A stretch of 50,342 nucleotides of DNA from the NCBI RefSeq assembly GCF_018413525.1, contig NZ_JAHCDD010000041.1:1-50342 (forward strand), in the 5' to 3' direction. The notes below the pieces were generated by a model. The model saw nothing but the letters and a program-made list of their open reading frames with translations. It was not told where the DNA came from and searched no databases. Made by a program: the position numbers and the translations under genes. The stretch is from Acidovorax sp. CCYZU-2555 (GTDB lineage: Bacteria; Pseudomonadota; Gammaproteobacteria; Burkholderiales; Burkholderiaceae_C). Shown here one piece after another: positions 25,294-32,603 of this stretch; position 1 is the stretch's first letter, and each line of letters starts with the position of its first letter.

Positions 25294-25986
25294 ATGACGC
25301 TGACCGTTCACCACCTCGAAACTTCGCGCTCGCAGCGCATCCTGTGGCTGCTCGAAGAGCTGGGTCTGCCGTATACGCTGCGCGTCTACCAGCGCGACCC
25401 CAAGACCAGGCTGGCACCGCCCGAACTCAAGGCCATACACCCCCTGGGCAAGTCGCCGGTGATCACCGACGGCGATACGGTGGTCGCCGAATCGGGCGCG
25501 ATCATCGAGTACCTGGTCGAATGCCATGGCACCCAGGCGCTGGCCGAGCTGGCCCATCTCGAGCCCGCGAGAGGCACGCCCGAGCACCGCGAATGCCGCT
25601 TCTGGATGCATTACGCCGAAGGTTCGCTGATGAACTGGCTGGTGATGAAGCTGGTGTTCGACACCATTCCACGCCAGCCCATGCCGTTCTTCGTGCGCCC
25701 CATCGCGCGCGGCCTGTGCGCCAAGGTGCAGCAGATGCTGGTCGGCCCGAACGTGCAGACCGCGCTGGCGTTCATGGACGCGCATCTGGCGCGCAATACC
25801 TGGTTCGCGGGCGAACACCTGACCATGGCCGACTTCCAGATGAGCTTTGCGGTCGAAGCCGCGCTGGCGCGCAGCGGCAACGAATCGGCCTGGCCCCATC
25901 TACTGGCCTACCGCGAGCGCATGCGCGCGCGGCCCGCCTACCAGCGCGCCTTGCAAAAGGGCGGGCCGGTGGTGATCGGCTCCTGA
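25294..25986 (+). CDS. Glutathione S-transferase family protein (copy 2)
   Basis: GST of 230 residues, closely related to the protein at 14940. The first 50 residues share SRSQRILWLLEELGLPY and YQRDPKT with it, followed by LAPPELKAI and PLGKSPVI. Copy 2 has a longer helical domain containing PFFVRPIARGL. The SRSQR Ser is the likely glutathione-activating residue, and VAESGAIIEYL binds glutathione. The start at ATG 25294 follows ACAGGAGA. The C-terminal domains of the two copies differ more than the N-terminal ones, so substrates may differ. It may be partly co-transcribed with hipBA. Confidence 0.9.
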   Translation: MTLTVHHLETSRSQRILWLLEELGLPYTLRVYQRDPKTRLAPPELKAIHPLGKSPVITDGDTVVAESGAIIEYLVECHGTQALAELAHLEPARGTPEHRECRFWMHYAEGSLMNWLVMKLVFDTIPRQPMPFFVRPIARGLCAKVQQMLVGPNVQTALAFMDAHLARNTWFAGEHLTMADFQMSFAVEAALARSGNESAWPHLLAYRERMRARPAYQRALQKGGPVVIGS

Positions 25987-26011
25987 GTCTGTTGAAGCGC
26001 GGCTCCCACCA

Positions 26012-26077
26012 CCGTTCGCCTTGAGCCTGTCGCAGGGTAGGTTCCTATCCCCCGTTCGCCCTGAGCCTGTCGAAGGG
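26012..26077. repeat. Two tandem REP-like repeats
   Basis: Two 26-bp copies 40 bp apart, CCGTTCGCCTTGAGCCTGTC... at 26012-26037 and CCGTTCGCCCTGAGCCTGTC... at 26052-26077, with only two differences. This short sequence is a familiar dispersed extragenic repeat in GC-rich Proteobacteria. A third, interrupted and inverted copy is at 50305-50342. It lies between convergent GST and IclR genes. Confidence 0.8.
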
Positions 26078-26084
26078 CCGGTTT

Positions 26085-26867
26085 TCAGCCCCCGCCGGCT
26101 TCCCATTCGCCCGGGTCTGCGGCCTGCGCCTGGCTCAGGGCCGCCGCATAGCGTGCGGGATTGCCGCCGAATTCGGCCGTGGCGCGGCGCGCCATCTCCA
26201 GCAAGGCCGTGACCGCGGCCTGCATTGCCGCGGCTTGCGCCAGGCGCGACAGCGGGCCCGAAATCGTCAGCGCGCCCTTGAGTTCGCCCTGGGCGCCGAA
26301 GACCGGCACCGACGCCGATGCGGTCTCGGGGTCGCGCTCGCCATAGGACGTGGCCCACAGGCGCGCGCGCACCGCGCTGTCGCCCTCTTCGCCTTCGCCA
26401 AATGCCAGCAGCACCTTGCCCGAGGCGCCGCGCTGCACGTCGAACTCCTCGCCGATGCGGATGGACACGCGCAGCGCGCGCGTGGGCTCCACGCGGCTGA
26501 GCACCAGCCGGTGCGCGCCGGCGCGCACATAGAACGAGGCGGTCTCGCCCAGCGTCTGGCTCAGCTGGGCGAGCAGCGGCTCGACGATGGAGTCGATGCG
26601 AAACGAGCGCTGGTAGTTGGCCGCCAGGCGCATGGGCGCGGGCCCGATGGCGTAGAGGCCGTCGTCGAGCTTGCGTATGAAGCCGCCATGCTCGAGCGCG
26701 CCCAGCAGGCGCAGCACCGTGCTTTTGTAGAGGCCGGTGCGTCGGGACAGCTCGGTCAGCGTGAGCCTTTCGTCGGTGGGGGCGAAAGCCGCGAGCAGCG
26801 CAAAGGCCCGGTCGAGGACGGCGACTCCGCTGGAGGCGTCGCTGGCGTCGTTGTTCATGGGAGTCAT
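26085..26867 (-). CDS. IclR-family transcriptional regulator
   Basis: IclR-type regulator of 260 residues. The N-terminal winged helix reads LTLTELSRRTGLYKSTVLRL, followed by the conserved GGFIRKLDDGLYAIGP wing. The C-terminal effector domain has RVEPTRALRVSIRIGEEFD and the usual Gly-rich GASGKVLLAF. Starts at 26903 and 26858 are alternatives; 26867 is chosen because it lies outside the first operator. It is divergent from the Bug/CoA-transferase/lyase operon. Three palindromes in the gap fit sites for this regulator, so it probably represses both itself and the operon until its ligand, likely the imported acid or its CoA ester, appears. Confidence 0.9.
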   Translation of the reverse strand: MTPMNNDASDASSGVAVLDRAFALLAAFAPTDERLTLTELSRRTGLYKSTVLRLLGALEHGGFIRKLDDGLYAIGPAPMRLAANYQRSFRIDSIVEPLLAQLSQTLGETASFYVRAGAHRLVLSRVEPTRALRVSIRIGEEFDVQRGASGKVLLAFGEGEEGDSAVRARLWATSYGERDPETASASVPVFGAQGELKGALTISGPLSRLAQAAAMQAAVTALLEMARRATAEFGGNPARYAAALSQAQAADPGEWEAGGG

Positions 26868-26882
26868 CGGACAGTCGAATAA

Positions 26883-26903
26883 GTGTTCCGCTGAGTAGAA
26901 CAC
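26883..26903. promoter_or_regulatory. Palindromic operator 1 near the iclR start
   Basis: GTGTTC (26883-26888) and GAACAC (26898-26903) are perfect arms with a 9-bp spacer, 16 bp upstream of the chosen IclR start. It shares the TTC-N9-GAA core with operators 2 and 3. Probably the autoregulation site. Confidence 0.6.
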
Positions 26904-26964
26904 GAGTCGCGCCCGGCTTTTTCTACGGGTTAGTACCGTATCTGCGGCTTTGCAATGGCGTTAA

Positions 26965-27004
26965 AGTTCTCTTCAGTAGAACTATGTTCTGTCAGAAAGA
27001 ACAT
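26965..27004. promoter_or_regulatory. Tandem palindromic operators 2 and 3 upstream of the Bug operon
   Basis: AGTTCT (26965-26970) pairs with AGAACT (26978-26983), and directly adjoining it ATGTTCT (26984-26990) pairs with AGAACAT (26998-27004). Both have 7-bp spacers and their centres are 20 bp apart, about two helical turns. Perfect tandem palindromes of this size are typical for IclR-family binding. The regulator assignment follows from position. Confidence 0.65.
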
Positions 27005-27071
27005 CAAATCGCCAGCGATCCGCAACCCGGCCGGACCGCAGCGCTATTCAATACAACGACTGGAGACATCC

Positions 27072-28043
27072 ATGCCCGCTTTTCCCCGTCTGCTCAGCGC
27101 CTGCGCGCTGCTGACTTTCTCTGCCGCCGCGCTCGCGCAGCCGGCCTATCCGAATCAGTCCATCAAGGTCGTCGTGCCGTTTCCGCCGGGCGGCGGCACC
27201 GACATCGTGACGCGCATGCTGCTGGAGAAGGTGCGCATTTCGACCGGCTGGACGTTGGTCGTCGAGAACAAGCCCGGCGCGGGCGGCAACATCGGGCTGG
27301 ACGCGGTGGCCAAGGCCAATCCCGACGGCTATACGCTGGGCATGGCGCAGACGGCCAATCTGGCGATCAATCCCAGTCTCTACGCCAAGATGCCTTACGA
27401 CGCCGCCAAGGCCTTCGTGCCCGTGGCCACGGTCGCCGGCCAGCCCGTGGTGCTGGTGGTCAACAGCGCGTCCAGCTTCAAGACGCTGGCCGATCTGGTG
27501 CAGGCCGCCAAGGCCAAGCCCGAAGCGCTGTCGATGGCGTCGGCGGGCAATGGCACGGTAGGCCATCTGACCGGTGAAATCTTCACGCGCCAGGCGGGCA
27601 TCAAGACCAACCACATCCCGTACAAGGGCGCGGGCCCGGCGGCCAACGACCTGCTGGGCAACCAGGTCGACTACTACTTCGCGACGCCGCAGACCGTGGT
27701 GTCCTTCATCAAGGCCGGCAAGCTGCGCGCGCTGGCCGTGAGCTCGGCCAAGCGCCTGGTGGTGCTGCCCGATGTGCCCACCGTGGCCGAAAGCGGCTAC
27801 AAGGACTTCAACACCAGCGACTGGAAAATGCTGGTCGCGCCCGCGGGCACGCCGCAGTCCGTGCTCACCCGGCTGCAGGCCGAAGTCAACAAGGCGCTGG
27901 CGCGCCCCGATACCATTGCCACTCTGCAGGCCGAAGGCAGCGCGCCGCTGGTGACCACGCCGCAGGAAGCGGCAAAGCTGCTGACCAGCGAGCAGGAGCG
28001 CTGGAGCAGCGTGGTGCGCAGCGGCGGTGTCAAACTCGACTGA
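27072..28043 (+). CDS. Bug/TctC-family periplasmic solute-binding protein
   Basis: Binding protein of the tripartite tricarboxylate transporter family, 323 residues. A Sec signal peptide (LLSACALLTFSAAALAQPA) is cleaved near residue 22. The mature part has IKVVVPFPPGGGTDIVTRML, VVENKPGAGGNIGLD, HIPYKGAGPAANDL and VLPDVPTVAESGYKDF, all standard. ATG 27072 follows GGAGA. No TctAB genes are nearby. It leads an operon with a CoA transferase and a citryl-CoA-lyase-like enzyme, so its ligand is probably a hydroxylated di- or tricarboxylic acid that is then activated and cleaved, which is inference. Confidence 0.92.
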   Translation: MPAFPRLLSACALLTFSAAALAQPAYPNQSIKVVVPFPPGGGTDIVTRMLLEKVRISTGWTLVVENKPGAGGNIGLDAVAKANPDGYTLGMAQTANLAINPSLYAKMPYDAAKAFVPVATVAGQPVVLVVNSASSFKTLADLVQAAKAKPEALSMASAGNGTVGHLTGEIFTRQAGIKTNHIPYKGAGPAANDLLGNQVDYYFATPQTVVSFIKAGKLRALAVSSAKRLVVLPDVPTVAESGYKDFNTSDWKMLVAPAGTPQSVLTRLQAEVNKALARPDTIATLQAEGSAPLVTTPQEAAKLLTSEQERWSSVVRSGGVKLD

Positions 28044-28070
28044 AGCGCAGTCGAAACAAGGAAACTTTTC

Positions 28071-29273
28071 ATGGCGATCCAACCCCTGCACGGCATTCGC
28101 GTGCTCGACCTCACCAACGTTCTGGCCGGGCCTTTCGCCTGCCATCAGCTCGCGCACATGGGCGCGGATGTCATCAAGGTCGAGGCCAGACAGGGGGGCG
28201 ACCTGGCGCGCCAGCTCGGCGCCGACCAAGAGCTGAACCAGGGCCACATGGGCGTGTCGTTCCTGGCGCAGAACCCGGGCAAGCGCTCGATCACGTTGAA
28301 CCTCAAGCACCCGCTGGGCAAGGAGGCGCTGCGCCGCCTGGTGCGCACCGCCGACGTGCTGGTCGAGAACTACCGCCCGGGCGTGATGCAGCGGCTCGAA
28401 CTCGGCTATGAAGACCTGCTCAAGGAGAACCCCAAGCTCATCTATTGCGCAATCTCGGGCTTCGGCCAGGAAGGTCCGCTGCGCGATCTGCCGGCCTATG
28501 ACCAGATCATCCAGGGCATGTCGGGAATGATGAGCATCACGGGCGCGCCCGAGAACGCGCCTTACCGCGTGGGCTATCCCGTGGCCGACACCATAGGCGG
28601 CATCACGGCGGCGTTCGCCGTGGCGTCGGCGCTGGCCGACCGCAATCGCACGGGCGGCGTGTTCATCGATGTGTCCATGCTCGAAGCCGCGATGGCGACC
28701 ATGGGCTGGGCGGTGTCCAACCACCTGATCGCTGGGCGCGCGCCCCAGCCGCTGGGCAATGACAACGTGACCGCCAGCCCTTCGGGAACCTTTCGCACGG
28801 GCGACGGCCTGCTCAACATCGCGGCCAACAAGCAGGAGCAGTTCGCTGCCGTGTGCCAGGTGCTGGGCCATGAGGAATGGCTCACCGATGCGCGCTTTGC
28901 CGACCGCCATGGCCGGCTGCAGCACCGCGCCGAACTCAAGGCGCTGATCGAGGAAGCGCTGTCGGGCCAATCGGCCGACACCTGGTGGCAGCGCTTCAAC
29001 GCCGTGGGCGTGCCCGCGGGCCCGGTCTACACCGTGCCGCAGGCGCTGGAGCACCCGCAGATCGCGGGGCGCGGCATGGTCGGCACCTTCAAGGATGTGC
29101 CCGGCGTGGGCCGCGACATCCGCGTGGTGCGCACCGGCTTCAAGCTCAACGGCGAGGCGCCGACGGTCGATTCCCCCCCGCCGCAATTGGGCGAACACAC
29201 CGCATCCATCATGGCCGAGCTCGGCTACACGGACGCGGAAATCCAGAACTTGGTACAGGAGAAAGTGGTATGA
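28071..29273 (+). CDS. Class III CoA transferase (CaiB/BaiF family)
   Basis: Transfers CoA from a donor thioester to a carboxylic acid. The 400-residue protein shows GIRVLDLTNVLAGPFACHQL at the N terminus, GADVIKVE, LVENYRPGVMQRLGL-type motif (here RLELGYEDL), and the catalytic Asp in LPAYDQIIQGMSG, the residue that forms the aspartyl-CoA intermediate in formyl-CoA transferase. It starts 27 bp after the binding-protein gene and its stop overlaps the next start by ATGA, so the two enzymes are probably coupled. Acid specificity is unknown; succinyl-CoA or acetyl-CoA would be a likely donor. Confidence 0.92.
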   Translation: MAIQPLHGIRVLDLTNVLAGPFACHQLAHMGADVIKVEARQGGDLARQLGADQELNQGHMGVSFLAQNPGKRSITLNLKHPLGKEALRRLVRTADVLVENYRPGVMQRLELGYEDLLKENPKLIYCAISGFGQEGPLRDLPAYDQIIQGMSGMMSITGAPENAPYRVGYPVADTIGGITAAFAVASALADRNRTGGVFIDVSMLEAAMATMGWAVSNHLIAGRAPQPLGNDNVTASPSGTFRTGDGLLNIAANKQEQFAAVCQVLGHEEWLTDARFADRHGRLQHRAELKALIEEALSGQSADTWWQRFNAVGVPAGPVYTVPQALEHPQIAGRGMVGTFKDVPGVGRDIRVVRTGFKLNGEAPTVDSPPPQLGEHTASIMAELGYTDAEIQNLVQEKVV

Positions 29274-30100
29274 GCACACAGGACCCGCGCGTGGGCGACT
29301 GGTGGCGCACTTCGATCATCGAGATGAGTCCGGGCAAGATCCGCTACAGCGGCTATGCGATCCAGGACCTGATCGGCAACGTGAGCTTCGCGCAGATGAT
29401 CTGGCTGATGACGCGCGGCGAGCTGCCCAGCGTTGGCCAGGGCCGGCTGCTCGACGCGGCGCTGATGTCGGCCGTGGACCACGGGCCGCAGGCGCCCAGC
29501 ATCGCCATTGCGCGCATGGCCGCGACCTGCGGCGTGGGCCTTAACAACGCCATGGCCTCGGCGGTCAACGTGCTGGGTGACGTGCATGGCGGCGCGGGCG
29601 AGCAGGCCGTCGAGATGTACCAGGACATCGCCGCGCGCCAGGACGCGGGCGCGGCGTTCGAAGACGCGGTGCGCGCCGGGCTGGACGCGGCCATCGATCG
29701 CCATGGCAAGTTCGTCTCGGGCTTTGGCCATCGCTTCCACCCCGTGGACCCGCGCGCGCCGCGCCTGCTGGAGTTGGTCGACGAAGCGGCTGCGCAAGGC
29801 ATCGTGGGCGGGCGTTTCGCGACCATAGGCCGCGGCGTGGAAGCCGAGCTTGCGCAGCGCAAGAACGGCCGGCGCATTCCCATGAACATCGACGGGGCCA
29901 CGGCCGTCATCTACGCGGAACTGGGTTTTCCGGCGCCGCTGGCGCGCGGGCTGTTTTGCCTGTCGCGCTCGGTGGGCATTCTGTCGCATGCCTGGGAGCA
30001 GACTGGCCAGGGCGGGCGCAACAAGGGGCCTATCCCGCGCGAATACCTCTGGACCTATGACGGCCCGGCGGCGCGCGAAGTGCCGCCGCGCGAGGACTGA
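29270..30100 (+). CDS. Citrate-synthase-fold citryl-CoA lyase-like protein
   Basis: Short citrate-synthase homolog of 276 residues. Catalytic positions are visible: His in LGDVHGGAGEQ, His in SGFGHRFHPVDPRAPR and Asp in PMNIDGATAVIYAELGF. The length is well below true citrate synthase (about 430) and matches stand-alone citryl-CoA lyase-type proteins, which cleave citryl-CoA to acetyl-CoA and oxaloacetate. Translation is coupled to the CoA transferase by an ATGA overlap at 29270. Together the two enzymes could activate and split a citrate-like or citramalate-like acid; which acid is unknown. Its stop codon is the first base triplet of a long hairpin arm. Confidence 0.85.
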   Translation: MSTQDPRVGDWWRTSIIEMSPGKIRYSGYAIQDLIGNVSFAQMIWLMTRGELPSVGQGRLLDAALMSAVDHGPQAPSIAIARMAATCGVGLNNAMASAVNVLGDVHGGAGEQAVEMYQDIAARQDAGAAFEDAVRAGLDAAIDRHGKFVSGFGHRFHPVDPRAPRLLELVDEAAAQGIVGGRFATIGRGVEAELAQRKNGRRIPMNIDGATAVIYAELGFPAPLARGLFCLSRSVGILSHAWEQTGQGGRNKGPIPREYLWTYDGPAAREVPPRED

Positions 30101-30150
30101 AGCCGCGCGACCGCGCGAGACCTTGAACGCCGCGCGACCGCGCGGCTTCA
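30098..30150. terminator. Bidirectional hairpin joining two convergent stop codons
   Basis: TGAAGCCGCGCG (30098-30109) and CGCGCGGCTTCA (30139-30150) are perfect 12-bp inverted arms. The left arm begins with the stop codon of the lyase gene and the right arm ends with the reverse complement of the stop codon of the SGNH gene. An inner repeat of CCGCGCGACCGCGCG occurs twice and can form smaller alternative stems. No T tract; probable bidirectional transcript end or 3' protection. Confidence 0.6.
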
Positions 30151-30900
30151 ACGCGCCTTGGACGGCGCAAGCAGCGTCGCGAGCTGGGCCTGCTGCATGA
30201 GTTCATCGAACCAGATGCGGTAGCCCGGGTCGCTGGGGTGCAGGCCGTCGGATGCATGCAGCAGATCGGGCTGCTGGGCGAACGGGTCCTGGGCCTTGTC
30301 CTTGTACAGGTTGACGTAGACCGCCTGGCGGCGCTGCGCGGTTTCGCGCACCAGGGCGTGCAGCGTGCGCGCACGCGCGCTCATGAGCCAGGTCGCGGGC
30401 GCGAAGAAGAACGGCGCATTGCCCACATTGCCGGCCGGCATCAGCAGCACATGGTCGCTGTGCGCGCGCGCGAGTTCGGTCACGCGGTCGATATCGGTGC
30501 GCATCGAGTATTCCGATCGCAGTCGTATCACATCGTTGCCGCCGGCTTGCACCAGCACGGCGTCATAGCGCCCGTTCACGGCTTCGAGCTGGCCGCGCAC
30601 ATCGGCGAGCAGCGCGCCGTCGGCCGCGCGGTTGTCGATCTGCAGCCGCGGAAACGCCTGCGCGAGCAGGCCCGCGAGGCTGTTTTCGGGCGAACTCGCG
30701 CCCGTTCCCACGCCCGTGCTGTCGCCAACGATCAGCAGGCGCTGGGCCGCATCGGTGGGCGTGCTTTGCAGCGGCTCGCTGCGGTCGACCAGTTCGCGCG
30801 TCTGGCCCAGGCGCCAGGCGGCGCAGCCCGAAGTGACGATCACGGTTCCCACCAGAACGGCGAGCAGGGCGGGGACCACGAGTTTGGAAGGTTTGCGCAT
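30148..30900 (-). CDS. SGNH/GDSL-type hydrolase, membrane-anchored or periplasmic
   Basis: Esterase-like protein of 250 residues. An N-terminal hydrophobic segment (VVPALLAVLVGTVIV) ends in TSGC, an imperfect lipobox, so it is either a lipoprotein or membrane-anchored, facing the periplasm. Block I is LLIVGDSTGVGTG with the nucleophile Ser, block III is QAGGNDVIRL, and block V is ASDGLHPSDPGY with the Asp-His pair, all intact. Substrate unknown; relatives deacylate lipids or carbohydrates. It is next to, but 43 bp downstream of, the stress-type operon, and could be its last gene. Confidence 0.87.
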   Translation of the reverse strand: MRKPSKLVVPALLAVLVGTVIVTSGCAAWRLGQTRELVDRSEPLQSTPTDAAQRLLIVGDSTGVGTGASSPENSLAGLLAQAFPRLQIDNRAADGALLADVRGQLEAVNGRYDAVLVQAGGNDVIRLRSEYSMRTDIDRVTELARAHSDHVLLMPAGNVGNAPFFFAPATWLMSARARTLHALVRETAQRRQAVYVNLYKDKAQDPFAQQPDLLHASDGLHPSDPGYRIWFDELMQQAQLATLLAPSKAR

Positions 30901-30942
30901 GGTTTGCAGTCTATTCCCAGCGCGTTGAGGATGGATGTAGGC

Positions 30943-31845
30943 CTAGGTGCTGTGCAGCAGCTGCGCCAGCGCGGGCGCGAGCGCGGGGTGGCGCCACTCG
31001 AAGCCCGTGGCCTGGGTGCGCCGCGGCGACAGCCGCTGGCCGCCCAGCAGCAGCACCGACATCTCGCCCAGCGCCAGGCGCAGCGCCCAGGCCGGCGCGG
31101 GCAGTACCGCGGGGCGGTGCAGCGCGTGTGCCAGCGCCTGGGTGAAGTCGAGGTTGCGTACCGGTGCGGGCGCGCAGGCGTTGAAGATGCCGCTGCAGTC
31201 ATCGCTGCGCAGCAGGTGGTCGATCAGCGCCACCTGGTCGTCGATATGGATCCAGGGCATCCATTGCCGGCCGCTGCCCAGCCGGCCGCCCAAACCCAGC
31301 CGGAACGGCGGCAGCAGCCGGCCCAGCACGCCGCCTTGCGGCGCGAACACCGGGGCGGTGCGCAGCAGCAGCACGCGCAGGCCCCATTGGCGCGCGTGCT
31401 CGGCTTCCTGCTCCCAGGCGGCGCACAGGCGGCTGCCGAAATCGGGCTGCGTTGCGGCGCTGTGTTCGTCGAGCGGCTGGTCGCCGCCGTCGCCATACCA
31501 GCCCGTGGCCGAGCCCGACAACAGCACGCGCGGCCGCACGGGCTGGCGGCCCAGCCATTCGACCAGTTCGCGCGTCAGATCGACGCGGCTGCGCCACAGC
31601 AGCTCGCGCCTGGCCTTGGTCCAGGGTCGGTCGGCAATCGGCGCGCCCGCGAGGTTGACCACGGCGTCCATGGGCGGCAGGCCTTCGAGCTGCTGCAGCT
31701 GCGCCACGCCGCGCGCGCCGCTGCACAGCGCCGCCACCTGCTGCGGCCTGCGGCTCCAGACAAACAGTTCATGGCCCTGGCGCTGCCAGTGTTCGCAAAG
31801 GGCCCGGCCTATCAGGCCCGTACCGCCGGTCAGCAGAATGCGCAT
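30943..31845 (-). CDS. TIGR01777/YfcH-family NAD(P)-binding epimerase-like protein
   Basis: Extended-SDR-like protein of 300 residues. The nucleotide-binding motif ILLTGGTGLIGRAL starts the protein. NLAGAPIADRPWTKARR, SGSATGWYGDGGD and the C-terminal GFEWRHPALAPAL (DUF1731) are characteristic of the TIGR01777 family. The enzymatic reaction of this family is not established. It is the last of four same-strand genes (lipocalin, photolyase, SDR, this one) that often occur together in light or oxidative-stress regulons. Confidence 0.9.
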   Translation of the reverse strand: MRILLTGGTGLIGRALCEHWQRQGHELFVWSRRPQQVAALCSGARGVAQLQQLEGLPPMDAVVNLAGAPIADRPWTKARRELLWRSRVDLTRELVEWLGRQPVRPRVLLSGSATGWYGDGGDQPLDEHSAATQPDFGSRLCAAWEQEAEHARQWGLRVLLLRTAPVFAPQGGVLGRLLPPFRLGLGGRLGSGRQWMPWIHIDDQVALIDHLLRSDDCSGIFNACAPAPVRNLDFTQALAHALHRPAVLPAPAWALRLALGEMSVLLLGGQRLSPRRTQATGFEWRHPALAPALAQLLHST

Positions 31846-31884
31846 GGGGAGTTTTCCTTGGAGAGTGGGTTGAAGGGCGCGGCC

Positions 31885-32583
31885 TCACCACGGCAGGCGC
31901 TGGCCGTCGTAGGCCCACAAGCCGCCGCTGTCTTCGGCCTGCAGGCCGTCGAGCACGGCCAGCAGATCGCGCGCCGCATGCTGCGCGGGCCGGCCGATCT
32001 GCGCGCCGCGAAACGGCGCGGACAAGGCGGAGTCCACGGTGCCCGGATGCAGCGCGGCGAGCACGGCCTGGGGATGGGTGCGCGCCAGCTCAATGGCCGC
32101 GGTCTTGAGCAGCATGTTCAGCGCGGCCTTGGCGGCGCGGTAGCTGTACCAGCCGCCCAGGCGGTTGTCGCCTATGCTGCCCACCTTGGCCGACAGCACC
32201 GCGCACAGACAGCGCTGGCCGCGCGCGAGCTGCGGCGTGAAATGCGCGAGCGCCAGTGCGGGGCCCATGGCGTTGATCGCAAAGCTCGCGGCAAGGTGTT
32301 CGGCACGCAGATCGGCAAGGCGCTTTTCGGGGCCTCCGGTAGTGCCTTGCAGCATGCCGGTGGCGATGACGATCAGCTGCCAGGGGCCCTGGGACTGCAA
32401 TGCCTGCGCGGCCTCGGCGATGCTGTCGGGCGCGGAGAAATCGATGCGCGGCACGGTGTCGCGCGCGAGCGTACACACCACGGCGCAGCGCGGATCTGCG
32501 CGCAGCTGCTCGGCGATCGCGCCGCCTATGGCGCCCGAGGCACCTATCACCAGCGCGCGGTAGCCGTGGGGAAGGGATTGCAT
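31885..32583 (-). CDS. Short-chain dehydrogenase/reductase (CsgA-like SDR)
   Basis: Classical-SDR-like protein of 232 residues with cofactor motif ALVIGASGAIGGAIA near the N terminus, and active-site Ser-Tyr-Lys in SAKVGSIG and WYSYRAAKAALNML. The short C terminus resembles the CsgA-like SDRs found beside photolyase genes. ATG 32583 is chosen over an upstream TTG. It lies between the photolyase and TIGR01777 genes with short gaps, so one operon is likely. Substrate unknown. Confidence 0.88.
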   Translation of the reverse strand: MQSLPHGYRALVIGASGAIGGAIAEQLRADPRCAVVCTLARDTVPRIDFSAPDSIAEAAQALQSQGPWQLIVIATGMLQGTTGGPEKRLADLRAEHLAASFAINAMGPALALAHFTPQLARGQRCLCAVLSAKVGSIGDNRLGGWYSYRAAKAALNMLLKTAAIELARTHPQAVLAALHPGTVDSALSAPFRGAQIGRPAQHAARDLLAVLDGLQAEDSGGLWAYDGQRLPW

Positions 32584-32603
32584 GGCGTGGGCTTCTCCGG
32601 CGT

